Part shown: positions 1 through 5,510 of the stretch, piece by piece
Position numbering within the stretch: the stretch's first letter is position 1
Layout of the letters: each line of letters starts with the position of its first letter
NCBI GenBank assembly: GCA_023621895.1
Contig: JAMOAF010000716.1
Span: 1-8,841 of the forward strand
Reading direction: 5' to 3'
DNA from: Planctomycetota bacterium
GTDB taxonomy: Bacteria; Planctomycetota; Planctomycetia; Pirellulales; Thermoguttaceae
DNA length: 8,841 nucleotides
Position numbers and translations under genes: made by a program
The notes under the pieces: model-generated
Database searches by the model: none
What the model saw: the letters and a program-made list of their open reading frames with translations, nothing else
What the model was told of the DNA's origin: nothing

Positions 1-29
1 GCGTTGAGAACCTCCTGAAAAGTTGACAT
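1..29 (-). CDS. Possible 5' end of a gene running off the left edge
   Basis: An ATG at 29-27 opens a minus-strand frame reading MSTFQEVLN up to the window edge. A GGAG (complement of 37-40) lies 7 nt upstream, which is good ribosome-binding-site spacing. It would follow argS on the same strand after about 125 bp. Nine codons are too few to identify a family. A competing frame from the ATG at 82-80 is also open to the edge but has no Shine-Dalgarno sequence, so the ATG at 29 is preferred. Confidence 0.3.
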
Positions 30-154
30 GGTCCGGCTCCAGTTCTGCCTTGAAATCGCGGCGGAAAGACCAACTTTGCCATCCACCGCTACCCTACGCC
101 GGCGGCCGTGAGGAGTCAACAGAGTCGCTCCCCCCGGGCAGGTCGCACTTCGCA

Positions 155-2128
155 CTACATTTTCTCCACAACGTCGATCCCCAGCAGCCCCAACCCCTTC
201 TGAATCGTCCTGGCCGTCAGATCGCAGAGAACGAGCCGGCTCTGGCGCAGCTCCGGCGTTTCGGCCTTGAGCACCGGGCAATTCTCGAAAAAGGTCGAGT
301 AACAGTTGGCCAACTCGAACAGGTAGCTCGTCAATTGGTTCGGCCGGTAGTCCTTCAGGCAGTAATCGACCGCCTCGCCGAATCGCAGCAATTCGAGGGC
401 CAGGTCGCGCTCGGCCGGCGTGTTGAGAAAGATCGGCGGGCGAGCCGCGCGGAGCGACTCGGCGTCGACGCCCCCCTTGGCGAAAATGCTTCGCACGCGA
501 GCGTAAGCGTATTGCATGTAGGTGGCCGTGTTGCCGTTCATCGCCAGCATCTTGTCGTAGCTGAAGACGTAGTCGCTGTCGCGGTTCTGCGACAGGTCGG
601 CGTACTTCAGGGCGGCGATGCCGACTGTCTCGGCGATCCGCGCCCGCTGGCTCGGCGACAGTTCGGCCCCACCCGGCTTCGCATCGTCGTTTTCCTCGAC
701 GATTTTTCTCGCCCGGGCAACCGCCTCATCGAGCAGGCTCTCCAGCCCCACGGCGTCGCCCTCGCGGGTTTTGAACGGCCTTCCATCCTCTCCCAGCACC
801 GTGCCGAAGCTGACATGCTTCAGCTCCAATCGCTCGTACCCCATCCGCCTGGCCGCGGCGAAGAGATTCTCGAAGTGCAGGCTCTGGCGGAAGTCGACGA
901 CATACAGGATCGCGTCCGGTTGCCACGCCTCCACCCGGTAGCGGAGCGTGGCCAGGTCGGTCGTGGCGTAGAGAAAGGCGCCGTCCTTCTTGCGGATCAG
1001 CATCGGTGCATCCTGGCCCTCGAAGAAGATGCCAACGGCCCCGTCGCTTTCGCGAGCGATTCCCGCGGCGATCAGCTCCTCGACGATCGGCCCGAGCCGC
1101 TGGTGGTAAAAACTCTCCCCCAGCGTGTGGTCAAAGGCCACGCCGAGGCGCTTGTAGGTAGCGCCGAGCGCGGCGAGGCAGGGGGGCAGGAATTCTCGCC
1201 ACAAGCGTCGATTCTCTTCGTCGCCGGCGTGCAGCCTGGCGGTCTCTTCAAGAACGGACTGCCCGATCCGGGGATGTTCGGCGGCGAGTTTTGATAGCGC
1301 GGGATGCTGCTCGACGGCCTCGAGCTTCGCCCGCAACTCGTCGAGCTCTTCGCGCGTCTCGCCAATGTCCTTCTGCTGGCGATGGATCGCCTTTTTCACT
1401 TTCTTGTCGCCCGTCTTCCCTTCGGCGGCGGCTTCGGCGTGCATCTCGGCGAGGCGGGCCTCCAGGCCGGCCAGCTTTTCCACCAGCGGGGCAAGCCGGG
1501 TCTTGCCCTCGTGGTAGTCGATCAGCCGGCGGACGAGTTGGTAGAGCCGCGACAGTTCGCGAACCGGATCCTGCCCATACGCTTCTCGGTCACAGAAGTT
1601 CCGGTAGCCGTAAATGATCATGCCGAACTGCGTGCCCCAATCGCCGATGTGGTTGTCGGTGACCACGCGATGGCCGGCAAATCTCAAGGTCCGGGCCAAG
1701 GCATCGCCGATCGAGGTCGAGCGAATGTGGCCGACGTGCATCGGCTTGGCTACGTTGGGCGCCGAGAAATCAACCACGCAGGTCTTCGGCTCGGCCGCGA
1801 CCGGCACGCCCAGCCGCTCGTCGCCGACCGCCGCGGTCAACTGGTCGACGATCCAGTCGTCGCGCACCCGGAGGTTGATGAAGCCGGGGCCGGCGACCTC
1901 GGGCGGCTCGCAAAACCCTTCGACCGAGAGCCGCCCAGCCACCTCGGCGGCAAGCTGGCGCGGGTCTCTGCCGAGCTTCTTGCCCAAGGCCATGGCAAAA
2001 TTCGCCTGGTAGTCGCCGAACTTCGGGTCCTGGCTGCGGCGAATCATCGCCAGGAGCGGATCGGGGTCTTCCTCAAGCGGGGCCAAAGCGTGCCGGAATC
2101 GGCGCTCCAGTTCGGGGAGAATACTCAC
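155..2128 (-). CDS. argS: Arginyl-tRNA synthetase (class I)
   Basis: Cytoplasmic enzyme that ligates arginine to tRNA-Arg using ATP. The 657-residue product shows the class I HIGH signature as HVGH (131-134) after FSAPNVAKPM, the ArgRS stretch DNHIGDWGTQFG (158-169), and a degenerate KMSKS loop, KTREG (453-457), after FGTVLGEDGRPF. The helical DALR anticodon-binding domain follows from about 530 (GNTATYMQYAYAR at 532-544) to the end, LGIDVVEKM. Bacterial ArgRS is usually about 550-600 residues. The excess is mostly a charged, heptad-like segment at about 205-285 with many Glu, Lys and Arg, probably a coiled-coil insertion. The start is GTG with a weak Shine-Dalgarno sequence. No in-frame ATG lies just upstream, and Met28 would cut into the N-terminal Arg-tRNA recognition domain. 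A near-consensus promoter lies about 80 bp upstream, overlapping the divergent toxin-antitoxin promoter. Identification is secure; the exact start is less so. Confidence 0.97.
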   Translation of the reverse strand: MSILPELERRFRHALAPLEEDPDPLLAMIRRSQDPKFGDYQANFAMALGKKLGRDPRQLAAEVAGRLSVEGFCEPPEVAGPGFINLRVRDDWIVDQLTAAVGDERLGVPVAAEPKTCVVDFSAPNVAKPMHVGHIRSTSIGDALARTLRFAGHRVVTDNHIGDWGTQFGMIIYGYRNFCDREAYGQDPVRELSRLYQLVRRLIDYHEGKTRLAPLVEKLAGLEARLAEMHAEAAAEGKTGDKKVKKAIHRQQKDIGETREELDELRAKLEAVEQHPALSKLAAEHPRIGQSVLEETARLHAGDEENRRLWREFLPPCLAALGATYKRLGVAFDHTLGESFYHQRLGPIVEELIAAGIARESDGAVGIFFEGQDAPMLIRKKDGAFLYATTDLATLRYRVEAWQPDAILYVVDFRQSLHFENLFAAARRMGYERLELKHVSFGTVLGEDGRPFKTREGDAVGLESLLDEAVARARKIVEENDDAKPGGAELSPSQRARIAETVGIAALKYADLSQNRDSDYVFSYDKMLAMNGNTATYMQYAYARVRSIFAKGGVDAESLRAARPPIFLNTPAERDLALELLRFGEAVDYCLKDYRPNQLTSYLFELANCYSTFFENCPVLKAETPELRQSRLVLCDLTARTIQKGLGLLGIDVVEKM

Positions 2129-2180
2129 GATATGGTCTTTCAGTGTTTGGCGGAGCCTTGTGATGGGACGAACAAATACC

Positions 2181-2209
2181 TTGACCAGCGCTCCTTACTC
2201 AGATATGTT
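2181..2209 (+). promoter_or_regulatory. Candidate promoter for the toxin-antitoxin operon
   Basis: TTGACC (2181-2186), a 17-bp spacer and TATGTT (2204-2209) match the sigma70 consensus at 9 of 12 positions. The predicted start is near 2216, only about 14 nt before the antitoxin ATG and at the edge of its AAGGAGG ribosome binding site (2216-2222). The -10 box shares bases with the -10 box of the opposing argS promoter, so polymerase could occupy only one direction at a time. Confidence 0.5.
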
Positions 2210-2221
2210 TATAGTAAGGAG
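2191..2221. promoter_or_regulatory. Inverted repeat, putative VapB/VapBC operator
   Basis: A perfect 9-bp inverted repeat: CTCCTTACT (2191-2199) and AGTAAGGAG (2213-2221), separated by 13 bp. Arm-to-arm distance is 22 bp, about two helical turns, so both arms face the same side of the helix. VapBC operons are normally autorepressed by antitoxin or complex binding to such palindromes. This one covers the -10 boxes of both divergent promoters and the antitoxin's ribosome binding site. The function is inferred. Confidence 0.6.
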
Positions 2222-2236
2222 GAGTCGACATGTCAA
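2208..2236 (-). promoter_or_regulatory. Near-consensus sigma70-type promoter for argS
   Basis: On the minus strand the -35 box is TTGACA (complement of 2231-2236). A 17-bp spacer follows, then the -10 box TATAAA (complement of 2208-2213), giving 11 of 12 consensus positions. The predicted start is near 2201, leaving a leader of about 73 nt before the argS GTG. The -35 box lies inside codons 1-3 of the antitoxin gene on the other strand, and the -10 box overlaps the right arm of the inverted repeat at 2191-2221. The boxes are read directly; use by argS is inferred. Confidence 0.7.
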
Positions 2237-2493
2237 TCATCCGAATTACCAGCAAACGGCAGGCGACTCTGCCGAGGGCCCTTTGCGACGACATGGGCGT
2301 GCGGCCGGGCGATTCCCTCAGCGTCGAACGCGTCCGCCTCGACGGCCGCGACACCTGGATTATTCGGCCGGCCCGGCCACCCTCGCGGTTTGCCTGGATG
2401 GGCTCGCTGAAGCAATATGCCGCCGGTAAGCCGCACGACATGGCGTCGATTCGGCGAAGCATCGAGGAGGCGAAAGGCCGTGACACGGAGTGA
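2230..2493 (+). CDS. vapB: AbrB-type antitoxin (VapB-like)
   Basis: An 87-residue protein with an N-terminal SpoVT/AbrB swapped-hairpin DNA-binding fold at about 3-47: the ITSKRQATLPRAL start, the GVRPGDSLSVE turn and a closing WIIRP strand. The C-terminal part (about 53-87, including FAWMGSLKQYAAGKPHDM and SIRRSIEEAKGR) resembles the tail that wraps around and blocks PIN toxins in this class. Its expected role is to neutralise the toxin encoded next and to repress the operon. The start ATG is firmly set by AAGGAGG (2216-2222) 7 nt upstream. The gene overlaps the toxin gene by 14 nt, implying coupled translation. Codons 1-3 contain the -35 box of the opposing argS promoter. The family is clear; pairing with the downstream toxin rests on adjacency. 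Confidence 0.88.
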   Translation: MSIIRITSKRQATLPRALCDDMGVRPGDSLSVERVRLDGRDTWIIRPARPPSRFAWMGSLKQYAAGKPHDMASIRRSIEEAKGRDTE

Positions 2494-2893
2494 GTGTTTC
2501 GGGCTCGACACTTCGGTCGTGCTGCGGCTGATTGTCGGCGAGCCGGAGTCTTTGGCCGTCCGGGCGGCGCAGTTTGTCGACGAGGCGGCGCGGACCGGCA
2601 CGCACCTTGTGGCGTCGAATCTCGTCGTTTGCGAGACGTATTTCGCGCTCCATGCTCACTACGGGGTCCCGAAGCGTAAGGCGCTCGCGGTTCTTATCCA
2701 AATGCTGACGGACGGACCGGTTCGCGCGGAAGCGGGTTCCCCGATCGTGGAAGTGCTCCGGGCGGCGCTCGGCGGCGCGCAGAAGCCGGGCTTTGTCGAC
2801 CGGTTGATCCACGCCGAATACCTGGCCGGCGATGCCGGCATGGTGAGCTTCGAAAAGGCCGCCCGGCGGCTGCCGCGGACCCGCATCCTGTGA
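2480..2893 (+). CDS. vapC: PIN-domain ribonuclease toxin (VapC-like)
   Basis: A 137-residue PIN-domain protein, the usual VapC size. VapC toxins are Mg/Mn-dependent RNases that cut tRNA or rRNA and stop growth when the antitoxin is lost. Acidic residues at PIN positions are Asp10 (GLDTSVVLRL), Glu52 (SNLVVCETYFAL) and Asp107 (PGFVDRLIHAEYL). The fourth, usually Asp in a TFD-like motif, is Glu125 here (VSFEKAARRL), a conservative change that could alter metal binding; Asp118 is a further nearby acid. GTG 2480 is chosen because GAGGAGG lies 9 nt upstream inside the antitoxin gene and translation begins just before the first PIN strand. An upstream in-frame ATG at 2417 would add 21 residues unlike this family and deepen the overlap. 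It converges with rsfS across a 40-bp gap that holds no clear terminator. Confidence 0.88.
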   Translation: MTRSECFGLDTSVVLRLIVGEPESLAVRAAQFVDEAARTGTHLVASNLVVCETYFALHAHYGVPKRKALAVLIQMLTDGPVRAEAGSPIVEVLRAALGGAQKPGFVDRLIHAEYLAGDAGMVSFEKAARRLPRTRIL

Positions 2894-2933
2894 TTCTCTC
2901 TTCAAGTCCGGACCTCTGCTGCCCCGCGATGGC

Positions 2934-3356
2934 TCAAGGGGTCTCGGAGCGGTTGGCGCTGGCCGGCTGAAAGGCAATCCGATTCGCCTTGCCCCAAAGG
3001 TTCTCCAGATCGTAGTACTGGCGCGTTTCCGGCTCGAACAGGTGGATCACCACGTCGCCGTAGTCGAGCAGGATCCAGCGGCTCTCGTCGTAGCCTTCGA
3101 TCCCGATCCGGCGGTCGCCCATCCCCTCCTCCAGGGCATGATCGATCTCCTCACTGATCGCGTGAAGCTGCCGGCGGCTCGTGCCCGAGATGATGACGAA
3201 GAAGTCAAAGAATGTCGTCATCTCGCGCATGTCGAGAATCACGATGTCGCGGCCGCGGTGGTCGTCGGCCGTCTGCGCGGCAATCAGGGCACGCTTCAGG
3301 CCTGGGTGATCCTGATCGTCCGGGAGGGTTGCCGCACGGGCGGGGCTATTGCTCAC
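2934..3356 (-). CDS. rsfS: Ribosome silencing factor RsfS
   Basis: RsfS (Iojap/YbeB family) binds protein L14 on the 50S subunit and blocks joining with the 30S, saving energy in starvation and stationary phase. In the 140-residue product the core runs from about 20 to 130: RGRDIVILDM, DFFVIISGTSRRQLHAI, GYDESRWILLDYGDVVIHLF and ETRQYYDLENLWG, all classic family blocks. Start choice is uncertain. The frame extends to a GTG at 3395, but the family core normally starts about 25-35 residues before RGRD, which fits GTG 3356. A TAAAAT box (complement of 3402-3407) would place transcription initiation near 3395, also favouring the inner start. No strong Shine-Dalgarno sequence precedes either. Downstream neighbour is the convergent toxin gene. 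Confidence 0.93.
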   Translation of the reverse strand: MSNSPARAATLPDDQDHPGLKRALIAAQTADDHRGRDIVILDMREMTTFFDFFVIISGTSRRQLHAISEEIDHALEEGMGDRRIGIEGYDESRWILLDYGDVVIHLFEPETRQYYDLENLWGKANRIAFQPASANRSETP

Positions 3357-3753
3357 GATTGTTCTCTGACGGGGGGTGGTAAACGGAGGCCACACCGATC
3401 CATTTTAGACTGGCTTTCCCCGGCCGCAAAGGTGCGCCCGGTGGAGCGATTGGCGACAAGGGTCAAAATCGATGGTCCAAGGTCCAAATCCCCTCTGCCC
3501 GGCATCCCCAGCCGAAGGCTCAACCCTGCCCACGCTCTGGCCCCTGGCGAGTCCGCCTTGAACCTTGCCCGGCCGATTCCGCCAAATCCAAAGCGATGCC
3601 CGTTCCGCGGTCCGAGGCTTCCGGCCGGCCTAGCCGCGGGGCGGGCCGGGGCGTAAACTAGGGGGATTGGAACCAAAGGGCCGCCGCCAACCGGTGCGGC
3701 CGGCTTGTTCTCTTGTTTTCCCCATGACCAGGTCAAGCGAGGAAACCCCGGCG
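3357..3753. other. Intergenic stretch between rsfS and the TPR gene
   Basis: About 400 bp between divergent genes. The left edge holds a possible rsfS promoter on the minus strand: TAAAAT (complement of 3402-3407) with a weak TTTGCG 17 bp upstream. The middle has a short repeat of GGTCCAA (3474-3480 and 3481-3487) running into GTCCAAATCCC (3482-3492), an 11-mer that recurs at 8383-8393. The right part is very GC-rich (about 3600-3655), followed by TAAACT at 3654-3659, which has no convincing -35 partner. Long open frames here have skewed Arg/Pro/Ala composition and look like chance products of high GC. Confidence 0.6.
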
Positions 3754-4089
3754 ATGCCGAGCGAAGTGGACCGATACGACGAGGCAATCCGGTTGCAGCA
3801 GGGCGGAGATCTCGAGGCGGCAGTCGCCAAGCTGGAAGAATTGGCGGCGGACCAGCCGGATTACGCCTTGGCGCACGCCGCCTTGAGCGTGTTCTACCAG
3901 AGACTCGAACGCGACGACGAGGCCATCGAGCACGCCCAGCGAGTCTGCCAGTTGGAGCCGGACGACCCATTCAGCTTCATCGCCTTGAGCACGATCTGCC
4001 AAAAAGCCGGCCGCATCGCCGAGGCGGAACAGGCGCTGATGCAGGCCCGCCAGGCCCAGATGGGCGCCTACCGGGCCGGCCGGGAATAA
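3754..4089 (+). CDS. Small tetratricopeptide-repeat protein
   Basis: The 111-residue product is almost entirely three consecutive 34-residue TPR units, at about 5-38, 39-72 and 73-106. Typical positions are visible: EAAVAKLEELAADQPDYA, DEAIEHAQRVCQLEPDDP and AEAEQALMQAR. TPR units stack as helical pairs and bind protein partners, so this is probably a soluble adaptor; the partner is unknown. There is no signal peptide or membrane segment. ATG 3754 is preferred because GAGGA (3739-3743) lies 10 nt upstream and the TPR fold starts at once. In-frame ATG 3724 and TTG 3667 would add 10 or 29 residues lacking TPR character. It converges with aroB across 17 bp, and nothing in the context points to a pathway. 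Confidence 0.85.
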   Translation: MPSEVDRYDEAIRLQQGGDLEAAVAKLEELAADQPDYALAHAALSVFYQRLERDDEAIEHAQRVCQLEPDDPFSFIALSTICQKAGRIAEAEQALMQARQAQMGAYRAGRE

Positions 4090-4106
4090 GATCGGCCATC
4101 GGCCGC

Positions 4107-5198
4107 CTATCGAGTGAGCACCGCCCGCACCTGCTCGGCGGAAACGTCGCCGACCAGGTCGACGCGCCCCAGTCCCGACGGCAGGACAAACCGTAGCTTT
4201 CCGTGCTGCACTTTCTTGTCGTGCATCATCGTTTTCAAGACCAGGTCCGGATCGACGTCCGGCGCCTCGGTGGGGAGGCCCAGCGCGGCAAGGAGCCGCC
4301 GTTGCCGCTCGGTCAACGCCGCGTCGATCCGGCCCAACCGTTCCGCAAGCCGGCTGGCGCACAACATCCCGATGGCGATCGCCTCGCCATGGAGCAATTC
4401 CCCGTAGCCGGCCAAGGTCTCGAAGGCGTGGCCGAACGTGTGCCCGTAGTTGAGCACCGCGCGGAGCCCGCTGGTCTCCAGCTCGTCCTGTTCCACGATC
4501 CTGGCCTTCAACCTGCAACACTGGGCGACCACTTCGCGGAGCAACCGGTGATCGGCGCGGAGCAGGCGATCGATCTCGGATTCGAGCCTCTCGAACAGCT
4601 CGGGATCGAGGATCACGCCGTACTTGACGACTTCACCCAGTCCCGCCCGATACTGCCGGCGGTCCAGCGTGTCGAGCGTGCTTGTGTCAATCAGCACTCC
4701 GTCGGGCTGGAGAAAGGCCCCGACCATGTTCTTGGCCTTGGGGAGGTTGATTCCGACTTTGCCGCCGACGGAACTGTCCACCTGGGCCAGCAGGCTGGTC
4801 GGAACCTGAAAGAAGCGAAGCCCACGCGCGAAGGTGGCGGCAACGAAACCGGCCAGGTCTCCGACGACGCCTCCGCCGACCGCCACGACCACGCTTCGCC
4901 GATCGGTGCCCAGATCGAGGAGGCCCTCCCACACCCCGGCGGCCGACTCGATCGACTTGGCGGGCTCTCCCGGCTCGAGCACGACGATGTCGACGCCGAT
5001 TTCCGCATCCGACAGGCTTTCGGCCACGGCCATCGCATGAGGCGTCTCGACGTTTGTGTCCGTAATGACCACGGCGTGGGTTGTACGGCCCCGCCCCACC
5101 AGTAGGGGCCCGGCCTGGTCGAGGTTTCCTGCCCCGATGTGGATCTCGTAGCTTCGCTCGGCCAGTTCAACTCGGACGATTTCAGTCTCGGCAGTCAC
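4107..5198 (-). CDS. aroB: 3-dehydroquinate synthase
   Basis: Second shikimate-pathway enzyme. It turns DAHP into 3-dehydroquinate with NAD+ and a divalent metal in the cytoplasm, feeding aromatic amino acid and folate synthesis. The 363-residue product shows the NAD-binding GGGVVGDLAGFVAATFARG (108-126), PTSLLAQVDSSVGGKVG and KNMVGAFLQP. Metal ligands are as in the family: Glu189 (GLGEVVKYG), His253 (NYGHTFGHAFE) and His270 (LLHGEAIAIGM). Length matches the usual 350-370. The start chosen is GTG 5198, with GAGGA 7 nt upstream just before VTAETEIVRVEL. The frame stays open to TTG 5273, which overlaps the previous stop as TTGA and has GGGAGG 4 nt upstream, so a 388-residue form with a basic N-terminal extension is possible. 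It is last in the efp-epmA-small protein-aroB series, with a 71-bp gap if it starts at 5198. Confidence 0.95.
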   Translation of the reverse strand: MTAETEIVRVELAERSYEIHIGAGNLDQAGPLLVGRGRTTHAVVITDTNVETPHAMAVAESLSDAEIGVDIVVLEPGEPAKSIESAAGVWEGLLDLGTDRRSVVVAVGGGVVGDLAGFVAATFARGLRFFQVPTSLLAQVDSSVGGKVGINLPKAKNMVGAFLQPDGVLIDTSTLDTLDRRQYRAGLGEVVKYGVILDPELFERLESEIDRLLRADHRLLREVVAQCCRLKARIVEQDELETSGLRAVLNYGHTFGHAFETLAGYGELLHGEAIAIGMLCASRLAERLGRIDAALTERQRRLLAALGLPTEAPDVDPDLVLKTMMHDKKVQHGKLRFVLPSGLGRVDLVGDVSAEQVRAVLTR

Positions 5199-5269
5199 TT
5201 GGGTGTCCTCGAGTGCGATGTGTCGGGCCAATCGGCGGCGGGCACGCATCTGCTGGAGGGGGCGGCCAG

Positions 5270-5500
5270 TCAACTCGCCTCCCGGAGCCGCTGGATGTCG
5301 CCTTCCGTCACGGTGATTTGGCGGCAGAAGCCCGCGTGGAGGCGGATGTACGCCAACTCCGCCGCCTTGGCGGCGTCGCGATGGAGGCGGCTTTCGATGC
5401 GGCCCTTCTCTTCCGCCGAAAGTTCGGAAAACTCATTGGGCCAGAGGGTCTTCTCTTCGACCACCAAGGCGTCACGATACGGATCGAACGGTTCACCCAC
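5270..5500 (-). CDS. Uncharacterised 76-residue protein between epmA and aroB
   Basis: I do not recognise a named family. The product is acidic and helix-prone: GEPFDPYRDALVVEEKTLWP, then ELSAEEKGRIESRLHRDAAK, then AYIRLHAGFCRQITVTEGD and IQRLREAS at the C-terminus. There is no signal peptide, membrane segment or paired cysteines (a single Cys59). The start is GTG 5500 because GAGGAG (complement of 5507-5512) sits 6 nt upstream and covers the epmA stop codon, a typical coupled-translation layout; TTG 5524 would lack this support. The other frame from ATG 5514 (ATGA overlap with the epmA stop) gives an Arg/Ser-rich product and looks like a shadow. Lying tightly between epmA and aroB implies co-transcription. 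Its size and charge suggest a small regulatory or partner protein, but this is a guess. Confidence 0.7.
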   Translation of the reverse strand: MGEPFDPYRDALVVEEKTLWPNEFSELSAEEKGRIESRLHRDAAKAAELAYIRLHAGFCRQITVTEGDIQRLREAS

Positions 5501-5510
5501 GCGATTCTCC

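Noticed and set aside
23..1294. Plus-strand open frame of 423 codons
   Set aside because: It is antisense to argS, whose motifs are unambiguous, and has no family resemblance of its own.
2191..2221. mRNA hairpin hiding the vapB ribosome binding site
   Set aside because: With the predicted start near 2216 the left arm would not be transcribed, so a DNA operator is more likely. A longer readthrough transcript could still form the hairpin.
1304..2410. Plus-strand open frame of 368 codons running into the vapB region
   Set aside because: It is antisense to argS, then out of frame with vapB; it would bury the promoters and operator.
3353..3970. Minus-strand open frame of 205 codons across the rsfS/TPR gap
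   Set aside because: Arg/Pro/Gly-rich, opposite the TPR gene, and typical of chance open frames in GC-rich DNA.
4085..4110. Terminator between the TPR gene and aroB
   Set aside because: Only short GGCC repeats are present, with no stable stem and no T-run in either direction.
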